Source: Sambucus nigra
Lineage: Eukaryota > Streptophyta > Magnoliopsida > Dipsacales > Adoxaceae
DNA length: 64,000 bases
NCBI GenBank assembly: GCA_949130495.1
Contig: OX422210.1
Location: forward strand, 500,937,760-501,001,759
Direction of reading: 5' to 3'
Under the pieces are notes generated by a model that saw only the letters and a program-made list of their open reading frames with translations, was not told where the DNA came from and ran no database searches. Each line of letters opens with the position of its first letter. Within the stretch, counting starts at the first letter, position 1. The translations under genes and the position numbers were made by a program. Shown here in pieces: positions 46,321 through 58,497 of the stretch.

Positions 46321-48049
46321 TATAATACCCGTATATTCATGTATTATGTTTTTTTATTTATTAAGTGAGAAATAAACTAAAAAATAATATTAATTATTAC
46401 TTGTGCGGATTCATAATAATAAAAATGATTAAATTAGATGATAATTAAACGTTATATGCAATGTGATATTTGTAACATATATTTGGAATCATTAATGGGT
46501 GATATTAATTATATAATATTGGACTATGTGCACATGTACAATAATTAAGTGAGTGTTTTATTTATGTTGTGAGGTATTAATATGTGTGTGTGAGGCATTA
46601 GCATTTAGATTGACCCTGATGTGCTAGGGGTATGTGTTTTTAGTAGTTTAGATTGGGCATATACGGTAGGTATACCTTTGAGCTAAGTTTTGGAGTGACT
46701 TGGGTAGCATTTTAGGCTCATTTAGAGGCCTAATATTAGGAATTTTTGTGACCTATAGGATTAGACTTATTTTAAGAGTGCTAACCCTCGTTAGTTGGGC
46801 ACATTACACACAAAATACAAATCCTAGTAGCCCTCGAGAGTTAGGAGAACTTGGGAAGAAATTTTAGGAGGAAGAACAAGGGATCAAGAGGGGGATTAAT
46901 CGTTCGTCGTTTCAAGTAAGAAATCTCTTACTTTATTACTCTGTAATTTGTAATTCATTTATACTTTCATTATCATGTAATTGTTTTGGGATTTAGAAGC
47001 ATGTTTTGTGTTTTAATATTCAATCTTAATGATGTTTATATTTTGGTTTAATTAGAATGTACAATTAAACCATTATTGGAATTGAAATCTGACCTAAAAT
47101 TGGTGTTTTGTGGGACACATGAATTGATTTGTTTTGATATTTTATTACGTGTTTAGAACCCATGTATAGGATTTAATATCATTTATAAGTTGAATTCATA
47201 TGTTGACTAGTTGTTTGAATCTGAAATCGTGTATGTTATTGATTTTGTGACTTGCTAAAGAAGAACTAGGGTTTAATTTGTTGATTTGAAGAATTAAGCC
47301 TTTAATTAATATTTTTGATCTTGGAACGCTGTAGAAATCATTTAGAATCATAAACTCATTATATGTTTAGTATGTAGTGATTTATGGGATGTTGGTTTTG
47401 AACTTGTAATTCATTATGGAGGAAGAATCATGTTTTAGTGTTTCTGGGAAGAAGGAGATGATTCTCGCTAATCTCATTCAAACGAGATTGTTCTCTCGTT
47501 CGAATGAGATGTGTATTTTTGTTCGAACAGGATTTTGGGTTCGTTCGAACGAGAGGTGTATTTCAATCAAATAAGGTTTGATGGTTGTTCGAATGACCTG
47601 TGCTAGCAACCTTAATTTGGACAGAAATGGCATGGTTTCGTATTTTATTTACTTAGATAATTTTTGGAAGAATCTTTTGATTTTAATTTTGAGTTTAATA
47701 CGAGAGTTAAACTAGATGATAACAAGATGAGATGTTGGTATGGTTTTCGAGTATAATAAACCTAACGATACTTAGTATAATTTGACATTTGGGGATTGGG
47801 ATGTTTTGAGTACGCTTTATCTTATTTTATGGTATGTGTAGGATCTAACTAAGGTTTGAGAGTTTATAAACCTATAAATGTAATGAACAATCCTACGACA
47901 GCAATTGGGACAGTTTCGGGGGTACTCTTGTGAGTACATGATATTATACTCAATAATATATGTTTGATATGATTGTGAGAGATAATAAAGCTAATTAAGT
48001 GACAATCTGGCGGCTTAGATTTTTTTATACGCGTGAGAGTACGCATTAT

Positions 48050-48094
<45 letters not shown>
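48050..48094. repeat. (TA)n tract at the left side of element E
   Basis: About 20 TA units at the same LTR position as 42529-42591. Probably the split native microsatellite of the D LTR; the other half may be 53606-53660. Confidence 0.9.
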
Positions 48095-48097
<3 letters not shown>

Positions 48098-48120
48098 AGT
48101 GAAATGCTCTGATACCACTA

Positions 48121-49262
48121 TGTAAGTGCGTGAACATGCCCGACAAGGATGGTTATAATTAAAAATTCTATTTTTGTATTTTTCATCAATTTAAGTCCCC
48201 AACATAAAAATTTCAATTTTTAACCAAATATTAATTTTCAATTAAATAAAGTTTGCATAAGCTAAATGTTCTAATCACAAAAATTAAACTAAGCATGCAA
48301 TCAAACATGGAAAATAAGAAAAAATCCCTTTACATTGTAAAACCTATTATTAAATACTTTAGAAAGTTTTACAAGACTATCAACTTACAGACTACTTGAT
48401 ACACCCACAAATATAACGTGTAGTGTCTTCACAGAACTTCTAAAGAATACTACTTAGATCTAGAGCAGTCCACATACGACAGTTTAACCCGGTATTCACC
48501 ATTCAACCTTCTTCCTTCTTCACTCATGATCACTCGAGTCACAAAATCAGCAGTAGAGAATCCTCTCCACAAACTGTATGCAAGATACAAAACTTTTCTA
48601 GGGTTTCAAAATTATTCACAAAAACTATTTGGGGATGTAAAGTCTATGAATCAAAAATGTTTTCATAACGCAATACTTGAAAAATTTTGCAACAAATATG
48701 TAGGAAATATATTTGGCAGAAGTCTTATAAAATTTAGAGTCAAAATAGGTATTTATAGATCTGACACAAAATTCAAGGCAAAAAATTCGTTCGAACGAAA
48801 ATAGAAGTCACTTGAACGAGAATGTTATCTCATTAGAACGAAATCCAAAGGTCGTTTGAACGAGATAACAATCTCATTTGAAGCAGCTTAAAACGAATGA
48901 AAATAATATTCCCACCTTAGTAGTTCGTTCGATGTGAGATCTAATAAGCCTTCAAAGGAAAAGATAATTTTGTTCGAACGAGATTGTGATCTCATTAGAA
49001 CGAAGCCAAAAAAATATTTTTAAATTAAAAAAAATCCTACCTCAGTCTTTTATAAAAATAATATCCCCCAAAAAATTATGAATAATTTTAAACTCTTAAA
49101 AGCTTTATACCTTTTTGAGAGTTAGGGAAGTCTTCAATTGTGGAGATGTTGGAATTCGGTTTGACGTATTGATGCATAATGGTTTGTAACGGGATACGTC
49201 AAATATACGAAAGTGAAAATAAATAGAAATAAAAGGCCTAAGCTAAAATATTTTCACTTACA
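48121..49262 (-). repeat. 3' LTR of element E
   Basis: 1142 bp, paired with 52100-53235. Palindrome TCGTTCGAACGA at 48787-48798, plus degenerate copies to 49000. On minus, ATCTATAAATACC near 48760 is the likely TATA box. Confidence 0.92.
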
Positions 49263-51235
49263 AATCTCCCCCTTTGATTGTTTCGGTACAAAACGAATTG
49301 AAACCCAAATTATAATAATAATTACCCTTCTACGACAAAAAATTGTAATACCCTTATCAAACCTTAGAAATGGAATGATATAGTGAAACTTTGTCTTCAA
49401 TCTCATCTTGTTCTTCCCTTAGGCAACTTTGACTTTATGTGATGCAATATGCTCGTCGTTTAGATACATACACACATGAAACAAAGAAAATATCTATGAT
49501 GCATTGAGTTTGAAATGAAAAAAAAACTCGTAATGCGTTCTCCCTCATAAATCAAACTCATCATAAAATATTCCCCTTTATTTGTTCTCCCCCTTTTTGT
49601 TTGAGATAGACAAAGGAGTAGAATCTAAATATGAAATATAAAGCATCACACAAAAGAAGTAAAATATCATCACACAGTTATGTAAACAACGCATGTGTAA
49701 TGATAATCTCAAAGGAAAAAATCAACCAACTATTTTTGAAATTTTTTATTTTTTCAAATAAATATAAATTTTACAAATACAACATGACTACTCAAGCACA
49801 AATAAGTCAAACTATGATCTTGCGTGTGACAACCATGGACTAAATGTAAAAGGTAAAGAGTCAAAATACGATACCGTATATAATATCTCCAAAATATACC
49901 AATAAAAATCTGACACACACACACACACACACTCACACACATATGTATATATATATGTATAAACTTGACACAAAACACATAAGCTTTAAATACTAGCATA
50001 GTATCGATGTGTTTAAACATGTAGGATGGAATAAATGGACGTGAACTAGATACAAATAAAATATGGCCCAAACACTCAAATATTTCAAGAAGTTCTAATT
50101 GATCAAAAAACTTTGTTTAAACTAAGTTTTAGCCTCAAGTGACAAGACAAAGTGAACTTCAATGAACAAACAAGCACAATGCACACAAGCCTTGAATATT
50201 GATGATTCTACAAATCAATAGCATCATGACAAAATAAGCATAACTAGGATTCATTTTGTAAACCTGTTGATCTTCAACTAAACACCCTCAAAAGATAAAC
50301 ATATATCATATTTTCTATTATTTTTTTTTCTTAATTCTTTTGAAGTTATTTCTTTTGAATGATCAAACATTAAACTACGTTGGCCCCTTTTTGACAAGTT
50401 TTCTATTTTTATTACATTTAATCTTTTCATTGGGCTCTTGCCAACGATGGCTTTTTCGTAAAGGATATTTTCTCCTTTTGTATCCCTTTCCCATGCACCT
50501 TCATATTTTTTCCAATATCAAACAATATTGCTCACGATTAACGCTTCTTATATGCACAAATCTCCCATAGTCACAAAAATATGTAGATTGCAAAATTAAT
50601 GGGAGAACATCTCACAAAGCTCAAATATACATGTGAATTTATCATTTAAAAAGTTCGTACATTTGTGTGCGAAGGCATATACAAAGTCTAATCCATAAAG
50701 CAAATTAAGTTCGAAACAACTCCACGAAATATGGTTAAGAACAATCTAAAAATTTCTACAATCATAACCAAATGTCCTATACACATGGAAAGTAAGAAGT
50801 GAATTGGATTTAAACACGCCAATATTCCACACCAAATGTGTAAAACTAAAATACACAAAAATAAAAAATCTATTTTTGTATTTTTCAAAAAAATTATCAA
50901 AGTCAAATAATTTTGTATTTTGCGATTTTTTTTATCAATGTAAAATCTATTTGTATTTTTTTCAATATGACTCATAAAACTAAAATATAATACAAAAGAT
51001 ATACATGTCATAATACTAGCAAATATATATCATGAAGCACAACTAGAGTATGACAAATAAAAACATGCAAGTAGTCACCCATATGATATACCATGTGAAG
51101 AGTCATGATCAAGCATACGAGAATCAATCAGTTGAATATTTAGCGCCTCTAAAAAAATTCCTAACCCAAATAGATATGTACTTAACGCGTAGGGTTTTGG
51201 TTCCAGGGACACTAGACTTCAAATTCCTAGGACCT
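49263..51235 (-). other. Internal non-coding part of element E
   Basis: AT-rich; (AC)n at 49914-49931. Small ORFs at 49754-50071 and 50688-51011 (minus) show no copia protease, integrase or RT motif. If pol was here it has been deleted or replaced. Confidence 0.5.
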
Positions 51236-51830
51236 CTTCCAAGATCATAACAAAATGCTCTAAGGTGACCTTTCCTACCACAATGTGAACATGTGTAAAT
51301 GCGAGCAATGTTACCTGTAGTTTGAGTTTTGCTAACATCCTTGGATATAGTTAAGCCTCTAAAACAAACAATGGTCTTAGCTTTGATACCAGAAGCATTA
51401 GAAACATGGGGTCCAATACCATCACTATCAAACTACTCAAGTCTCTTAAATCCTCTTTTAACTTCAACACTTTAGACTCAAGAAAATAATTAGACTCTTC
51501 AAGTTTTAGGGACTCCTTATTTAAATTTTCAATCATTCCTAGAAGGTTATCTCTCTCCCCCTCAATGAAAGCAAATTTATTCCTAAGAGTCTTCTCATGT
51601 GACTTTAAATCTAAAATTAATTTATCAGTATCATCAATGACACGTACACTAACCCTAGTAATTTTAGAGTCTTATAATTCTTTTTCTAACATCCGAACTC
51701 TATAAGAACTCTCTCTCTCTTGGAAAGTTCTAAAATTTTAAAATCACGACTCATGTCCATAAGCTTCTCACGAAAGAAATCTCTTTAAGTTTAAACAGTT
51801 TGCAAAAGTTCTATAGTAGCTTTAAAACGA
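51236..51830 (-). pseudogene. gag: gag remnant of element E: coiled coil then CCHC zinc knuckle
   Basis: The minus strand reads a Leu/Glu/Lys-rich coiled coil (ENLNKESLKLEESNYFLESK, then VLKLKEDL at 51536-51430). It continues, after a shift, into SNASGIKAKTIVCFRGL and then TCSHCGRKGHLRAFCYDL (about 51297-51244), a complete C-x2-C-x4-H-x4-C knuckle. A coiled coil before a knuckle of the form CxxCGxxGHxxxxC is what copia Sire-type Gag shows. Gag would bind element RNA. The lineage assignment is tentative because no RT remains. Confidence 0.65.
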
Positions 51831-52000
51831 ACTTTTTTTTTTCAAAATTTTCAATTCTTTTATCAAACTTTAGATTCAAATGAGATAAATTTTCACTATG
51901 CCTATCCATCGAGAGGAAAAAAAGAAGCCCAAGAGAGAAGGATATATAATCATCCTAAACATCACTAAACCAGGATATACATGATAAATTGGTGTAACCC

Positions 52001-52098
52001 GCTCTGATACCACTTGTTAGGGTGGATTGCTCTGATACCACTTTCAAGAGTGGAATGCTCTGATACCACTTCTAAGAGTTGAATGCTCCGATACTACT
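52001..52098 (-). promoter_or_regulatory. Four tandem Met-initiator primer-binding sites of element E
   Basis: GCTCTGATACCACT, the complement of TGGTATCAGAGC plus flanks, occurs at 52001, 52029, 52057 and, with two changes, at 52085. Spacing is exactly 28 bases. The last ends one base before the 5' LTR (52100 on minus). Copia elements normally carry one such site. Confidence 0.9.
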
Positions 52099-52099
52099 A

Positions 52100-53235
52100 T
52101 GTAAGAGCGTGAACATGTCTGATAAGGATGGTTACCATAAAAAAAATTATTTTTGTATTTTTATCAATTTAAGCCCCAAACACACAAATTCAATTTTTAA
52201 TCAAATTTTAATTTCCAATTAAATTAGGTTTGCATAAGCTAAATGTTCCAATCACAAAAATTAAACTAAGTATGCAATCAAATACAACAATTAAAAGAAA
52301 AAAACCTTTACACAGAAAAACATATTTTTCAGCATTTTAGAAAGTTTTATAAGAATATCGACTTACAGACTACTTGATACACCCACAAGTATAACGCGCA
52401 GTATCTTCATAGAACTTTTAAAGAATACTACTCATATCCAGTGCATTCGACTCTCAGGATCCATCGATTATCCTTCTTCCTTTTTCAGCCGTGATCACTC
52501 GAGTCACAAAATCATTCGTAGAGAATCCTCTCCATAAACTGTATGCAAGATACAAAACATTTCTAGGGTTTAAAAAATATTCACAAAAATTATTTGGGGA
52601 TATAAAGTTGTGAATCAAAAGTGTTTTTATAAAAAAAAACTTAAAAACTTTTGCAACAGATATGTGGGAAACATTTTGTCAAAAGTCTTACAAAATTTTG
52701 TATAAAAAAAGGTATTTATAGATCTGACACAAAATTTGAGTGGCAGATTCGTTCAAATGAAAATAAAAGTCATTCGAACGAGAATGTCATCTCATTATAA
52801 TGAAATCCAAAGGTCGTTCGAACGAGATAGCAATCTCGTTTGAACCATCTTCTAACGAGATTCAAACGAATTCAAACAATATGCCCTTGTTAGTAGTTCG
52901 TTCGATGTAAGATCTAACGAGCGTTCAAACAAAAAATTAATTTCGTTCGAATGAGATTATGAACTCGTGAGAACGGAGGCAAAAAATATATTTTTAAATT
53001 AAAAAAATCCCGCCCCAATTTTTGTATAAAATAACATCCCAAATAAAATTATGAATAATTTAAAACTCCTAAAATCTTTATACCTTTTTGAGATGTAGGG
53101 AAGTTTTCAATCTTAGAGATGTTGGACGTCGGTTCGACGTGTCGGTGCGTGACAGTTTCTAAGGGAATGCGCCAAATATGCCAAAATATAAATAAATACA
53201 AATAAAAAGCCTAAGCTAAAATATTTGCGCTTACA
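52100..53235 (-). repeat. 5' LTR of element E
   Basis: 1136 bp. Palindrome TCGTTCGAACGA at 52814-52825 with several degenerate neighbours (52750-52970). ATCTATAAATACC on minus near 52717 is the likely TATA box. It aligns with 48121-49262 throughout, with visible substitutions. Confidence 0.92.
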
Positions 53236-53240
53236 ATATA

Positions 53241-53603
53241 TATAGTTCTAAAAGGCGCGGCTAGGCAAACGCCTCGCCTTAAGCCTTTTACGCCTTATTC
53301 ATGGTAATAGCCTTACGGCGCACTTTTTTTTAAAACAAAAATATTTTAGTGAAACGATATCGCTTTTTAAAGACTTTTTTACTAACCGAATGAGTATCTC
53401 GTCCAAAATAATCAAATAGTATTTTAATTTGCATATACTTAGACATATTCTTAAGGAATGTACAATTTTAGTATTTTTAATAGCCTTGTTATGATTAAAA
53501 ATATTAGAATATATTTTAAAAAGGCCTAAATGCCTTTTTATGCCTAAGGCCCGCTTAAGCTTGGCCTACACGCCTCAGTCACGCCATGAATTTTTTAGAA
53601 CCT

Positions 53604-53605
<2 letters not shown>
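53241..53605. mobile_element. Small inverted-repeat element with GTTCTAAAA ends
   Basis: AGTTCTAAAAGGCG at the left and TTTTTTAGAACCT at the right are mirror ends. Sub-terminal GCCTAGGC- and ACGCCTC-type words occur on both sides. TA-rich flanks may be the target duplication but are ambiguous. Non-coding; superfamily not assigned. Confidence 0.65.

Positions 53606-53660
<55 letters not shown>
53606..53660. repeat. (TA)n microsatellite
   Basis: About 27 TA units. Beyond it the sequence resumes as D LTR (compare 53700-53740 with 42600-42640). Confidence 0.95.
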
Positions 53661-53661
<1 letters not shown>

Positions 53662-54115
53662 TAGGTGTATTTATATATAAATTATGTGCTTAAGTGAGCT
53701 TACTAGTTACTCATGGTGAATTAATCAGTTGGGGTTTTGGACTCAAGTGATTATGACCGTGTACCGCATATCAAATTGTGGTCGCAGGATGTTTGTGGAG
53801 GTCGATGCCTTGTAATCACACATTCAAGGTGGACATCCTCACATGAGGAGAGATGCGAAACCATCAGACGATTTAGGTGATGGTGTTACTGTGTGTTGAC
53901 ACATTTAGATCATACGTTCATTCGATCTAGACTTCGTGAGAAGAGAGGTTAATGATCTAGATATCGGTGGAGTCTTGGTTCGGGGCTACTCGGGAGTGTG
54001 ACTGCGTAGTGATTCCCCGTTCCCACATTTTTGTATATGTTTGTTTTGAAATCCGTTAGGCAATGGACTCTTACGGGTTTACCGATAAAATAAGGGGAAG
54101 GTCCGCCGAATCTAA

Positions 54116-54900
54116 GGGCCTGTTTGGTTTGCAACTATAATTTTATTTTATGTGTTTAAATACAATTTTGATAAAAAATTTCGTTTGGAAACCTGTTTTT
54201 AAACACAAAATTACAATATTTATCTGTTATAATCAAGTTTTTCAGAAAATAGGTTTAGGTTGTTTTATAATTTATGTTTTTTATTTTTCAACTTAGAATT
54301 ATTCATTCTTAATATTTTAATGCAGTTATACCTTAATATATAATATATATACATAATACATTAATATTTGTGTAATTCTTATAAATAAAAAATATATATG
54401 TACATGTACACAAGATTAAGTACGGAATAATATACAGTTAAATAATATTATCAATAGATACATGATACTTATATATAGTTTTATACATGTATTATTAATG
54501 TATGGAATAATATAAAATATACATATAATACATATGTATTAAAAAATATTATCAATTCATGTATCTATATAATTTTATAGTGAATTATACATGCAATATA
54601 TATATATATATATAAACTCTCCAACATACCTCATTAAATATACTTAAAAATACATGATATTAAATGTTTGTGTATATAATTTATGATGTATGTATATATA
54701 TATACACATTCATGTATCATGTATGTATGAAAGTTGTATATATGTTTATGTATATATACAGTTATTATTAAACTCTCCAACATATCTCATTAAATATACC
54801 TAACAATACATGATATTAAATGTACACGTATATAATTTATAATGTATGCATGTATGTATGTATGTATGTATGTATGTATGTATGTATGTATGTATGTATG

Positions 54901-54932
<32 letters not shown>

Positions 54933-55138
54933 AGTTTTATATATGTTTATGTATATATACAGTTATTATTAAACTCCCCAACATATCTCATTAAATATAC
55001 CTAACAATACATGATATTAAATGTACACGTATATAATTTATAATGTATGTATGTATGTATGTATGTATGTATGTATGTATGTATGTATGTATGTATGTAT
55101 GCATTATCTATTTTTACACACAGACACAGACACACACA

Positions 55139-55191
<53 letters not shown>

Positions 55192-55360
55192 GATATAAAT
55201 ATACATGTTTGCCAATTTTGTCAAATTTTCAAAAAATTGTATTTAAAAACAAGTTTACCAAATGCACACCAGTAATTATAAATACAAAAAACTGAATTTT
55301 AAAACTGTATTTAAAAAAACGTTTAAATTGAGTTTTCTGAATAGAGAACCAAACGGGCCC
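54116..55360. mobile_element. PIF/Harbinger-type element, 1245 bp, TSD TAA
   Basis: Ends GGGCCTGTTTGGTTT and AACCAAACGGGCCC are inverted. TAA flanks both sides (54113-54115, 55361-55363). The uninterrupted D 5' LTR at about 43003-43020 (CTAAGGTAAAAGCCTCC) supplies the empty site. No transposase reading; the interior is low-complexity AT repeats. Confidence 0.93.
54755..55190. repeat. Duplicated block with (TATG)n and (CA)n/(TA)n tracts
   Basis: ACAGTTATTATTAAACTC...CATGATATTAAATGTACACG precedes (TATG)n at 54848-54930 and again at 55040-55100. The two blocks lie about 200 bases apart. (CA)n then (TA)n follow at 55125-55190. Confidence 0.92.
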
Positions 55361-56328
55361 TAAATGCCTTCATGTGGTTGTTATGAGACGTATATACATG
55401 TATGTGACATTAGTCCAGTGATGGATTCTTCGAGTTAAACCTTCTGTCATATTTGTGTGTGCTTTTATGAGATTGTGTATATATTATCTTTCGGGGTGAC
55501 ATGAGTGGGGTAGCATGGGATTTATATTGTGTACATATGCTAGTCCAGTGATAAAGACGTTTAATTAAAAAAGACGAAGTAAAATGTTATGTTTTTGAAA
55601 TCCTAAATATCTTAATGAGAATATATGCGTTGGCATAATGGTATATTCTATGTGGGTAGTTAGTACATTCCATGATAGTTATTCATTATGTGATAGTACT
55701 TATTAGCCTAGAGATAGAGACTTTAGTATAGTTATGTCTTGGACTGAGACACTCGTGTACTATTTCACTTATGATGAGGGATAATGTATCTCTTGTATGT
55801 GAGTGCCGACGGGAAGGCATGTCATCATAAATGAGTCGTATGATTATCACTGTTTTGATACTATAAATTATTTCTTGAAACTTTCGGGCTCTGGCCCAAA
55901 TTTATAAATGTTTTTCCTCACGGGTATTATTATTGTTATATGGAAGATCAATAAGATTAAGCGATTAGACTTGCAGCATTGGAAGATTCAATTATCATAC
56001 CTAAAGTAGGAGTATCGTTCCATTTCAGTTTTCATTATATTTAGGATTATGATGCAAAGATGTTACCGTTGAATTTCTTTTATTTCATTCAAGACAATTG
56101 TATAAACAAGATTTTTTTATATAGTGGATTCAGTTATTGGAATTTCAGTTATTTCAGTTAAGTTATTCCATTTGTCATCCTTCATTGAGTTTTATCGTGG
56201 ATTGCTTTTATTTAATGTAGTTTTTGTTTATCGTTAATGTTGAGAAGGATATAAATTGTTTTATCGCTCCCTCTATTTCTTGTAGGCCTAATCATTTAGG
56301 CGTGAAAAATGGGTTGTGTTACATAGAA

Positions 56329-57332
56329 TACCTTAGATATTATATACAATCATTATTTTGCATATTGTATCCTAATATGAGTTATAAAATGCTATAAATT
56401 TCCGTTAAACTCCACGGGCAAGTTTATCTTAGATAATAGTTCAATTTTGAACTTTATCAAAATACAGAATAAATGTTCGAGAAAAGTTTACTGCCAATTT
56501 ATTTTAGCAACTTGTCACACCACTAACGGATATATTATAGGATTATTTGGAGTTTGGTCTAATTAAAATTTTAGTTTTTTAACTTTGGCCACTGATATAT
56601 GAATTTATTGGGATTTGATCCCTATCATGACTTATAGATATGCAAAATGTATCACAAAAATACTTTGTAAAACTTTATATAACAAATTTTGTGTCTCAGA
56701 ATGTCAATTTTAGGTCCAAACCTAATAAATGAAAATTACTTGGGTTAAACACAATTACTCATAATTAGTGGAGATCAAACCTCAAATAACCTTATATTAT
56801 AATCAGTTTTTTTTTATCATGGAATATATATATGTGAGTTGATGTATTATATTATAGTGAGTATTGGAACTAGCCTCACACTTTGCCCACCTCTCTAACA
56901 ACCAAGTAACCAAGGCTTTCTCCAAAGCCACACGGCTCAACTCCCAACTTGGAATAGGCAGATCTTTTGTTTACATATTTTTTTCTTTTACATAGAACTT
57001 AACCAACCCATGGTGGTTTGGGTTAGCCAATTTGAGTTTTTAAAGCAACCTTTTTCATCATCTAATGCACTATAATTGCTACCTTCAACCCATGGTGGGT
57101 TGGGTATTATTGGGTCAACACACATGGTTTCCAATTCCATGGAGCTTAGGCACGACATTAGAAAAAAAATATAGTGTGCATTGGATTTCACAATCCTTAT
57201 TTATCATATTTATGGATAGACGTTAATAAAGTTTAGAATAAATTACATATTTAACCTCTAAAGTTCTTCAAAAAATTCTAATCATCCCTCAAATTTCTTT
57301 TTTGTATCTAATAATGCTTAATGTATGACAAT
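56329..57332. other. Unannotated sequence between elements D and B
   Basis: AT-rich, no domain in any ORF. ACCAACCCATGGTGGTTTGGG (57002-57022) and CAACCCATGGTGGGTTGGG (57087-57105) are near-palindromic direct repeats. It continues the sequence at 40500-40730 once D is removed. Confidence 0.4.
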
Positions 57333-58322
57333 TGATATGCCCTATATGTACCCAACAGCTCAGAGATACCAACCTCGGCTTGGGAGATGGCCGAGGTTAG
57401 AAGGACCCTAGGTTGGAGACCAGCGGTGTCGTCGTAAGCAAGGTCGGCCATGGCCGACGTTACTAATTGCCTCTCAGCCAAGCAATAGCGGAGGTCCTCA
57501 TGGTCCATGAAGATAGTAATCCATCAAGTCGACATCGCGCCTACACCATACATCAACCTCGGTTGGGTGTAGGCCGAGGAAGCAGAGACTACACAATCAT
57601 CGTAATCAGCCTCGGCAAGGAATCAATCGACGTTCCTATTACTCCACCATTACCTCGGCCCAGGCCAACATTACAACACCACCTGCCTTACCTCGGCTCT
57701 CCCACTAGGCCAAGATTATCCCTGATAACCTCTGATAAAGCAGTTGCCCAACCTCACCAACCTCGTACTCTTCCAGGACGAGGTTGGTACCAATCGAGGA
57801 CAGTCGAGCTTCTACTTGTTTTTGTGTAACTTGGAACACGTGGACAAATCTGTTATAATCGAATTATTCTCTCCACGTGAAGGAATATTGAGGTCATCAT
57901 TACTTAGTTGGGGACAGCCAGGTATCACTCTCATAGTAACTCGATGCTCATGCATAATGCTCACTGTACGCTTGGGGGGTATATTACACCCCACAAGCAC
58001 TATATATAGAGGTCGTCCTCTACCTTGTAAAGGGATCCAAAATTACAACCCTAGCTGAAACTCTGTCATTTTACACAGTAGAGAGAAAAAGCTTGATGGA
58101 TTGTATCCATGGCCATTAGTGCCTTCATTTGGTGATATTACTCACACACACTCACAGTGGACATAGCCAGATTGGCTGAACCACTTATATTCAAGTGTTT
58201 CATCCTCTTCTCCTCACCTCCTTCTACATATACAAATATACATATTATCATGTGCTGCCATTGTTAACACTTGCTTAAGCTTGTTAACACCTTGAAGGGT
58301 GGTGCTATTTTCAGCATCATCA
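57333..58322 (+). repeat. 5' LTR of element B
   Basis: Starts TGATATGCCC and ends TTCAGCATCATCA, ends confirmed by the solo LTR B2 with its target duplications. TATA box TATATATAGA at 58001. The U3 part is GC-richer, with many CCTCGGC/GCCGAGG words. CAGTGGACATAGCC...GGCTGAACCAC lies at 58155-58183. Confidence 0.92.
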
Positions 58323-58325
58323 TTT

Positions 58326-58344
58326 TGGCACCGTCTGTGGGAAC
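58326..58344 (+). promoter_or_regulatory. Primer-binding site of element B
   Basis: TGGCACCGTCTGTGGGAAC starts 4 bases after the LTR. This sequence, usually with TGGCGCC, follows the 5' LTR in many plant Tat/gypsy elements. The tRNA was not assigned. Confidence 0.75.
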
Positions 58345-58497
58345 GAGAAGCTGTCTCCTCCTCATTTTTTGCTTAACCTCACTGGAGACTCTGGTGGTGA
58401 ACCAGGCCTCACCCCTTGTGTGGAGATGCTTCACCATTGGAAGAGGTCCGTCAAGGTACAAAGCTCATTTACTATACAAGATCTTTAGTTTTAACAC

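Larger units (their letters stand above)
48121..53235 (-). mobile_element. Element E: defective Ty1/copia-like retrotransposon nested in the D 3' LTR
   Basis: LTRs 48121-49262 and 52100-53235 both run TGTAAG.GCG to CACTTACA or GCGCTTACA on plus. Orientation is minus: the purine tract AAAGGGGGAGATT lies inside next to 49262 on minus, and Met-type primer sites lie next to 52100. A gag remnant with a CCHC knuckle lies in between; no pol reading is seen. No target duplication was resolved, because the left side continues with one extra primer-site unit (48092-48120) and then TA repeats. Confidence 0.9.
40731..56323 (+). mobile_element. Element D: large LTR retrotransposon without coding capacity (LARD-like)
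   Basis: TSD TAGAA at 40726-40730 and 56324-56328. 5' LTR 40731-43970, internal 43971-46320, 3' LTR 46321-56323 containing nested insertions. The LTR starts match (TGTAATACC and TATAATACC), as do the ends (GGGTGTTATA and TTGTGTTACA). Apart from insertions it would be about 8.8 kb. The TGTAACACC-like start and a GAGGATGGAG...AGGGGGAAGAA tract before the 3' LTR suggest derivation from a Tekay-like chromovirus. No gag or pol reading remains, so it would need proteins in trans. Confidence 0.95.
46321..56323 (+). repeat. 3' LTR of element D, split by nested insertions
   Basis: LTR pieces are 46321-48050, about 53661-54115, and 55361-56323 (roughly 3.1 kb together). They match 40731-42530, 42592-43015 and 43016-43970. 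The breaks fall at the native (TA)n tract, where E and a MITE entered, and at a TAA, where the PIF MITE entered. Confidence 0.92.

Noticed and set aside
52029..52042. tRNA gene fragment matching initiator-Met
   Set aside because: Only the 3' 12-14 bases match and they sit next to an LTR, so these are primer-binding sites.
57467..58058. ORFs of 104-120 codons in the GC-richer block before 58.3 kb
   Set aside because: They lie inside LTR B, whose limits are confirmed by the solo copy with target duplications.
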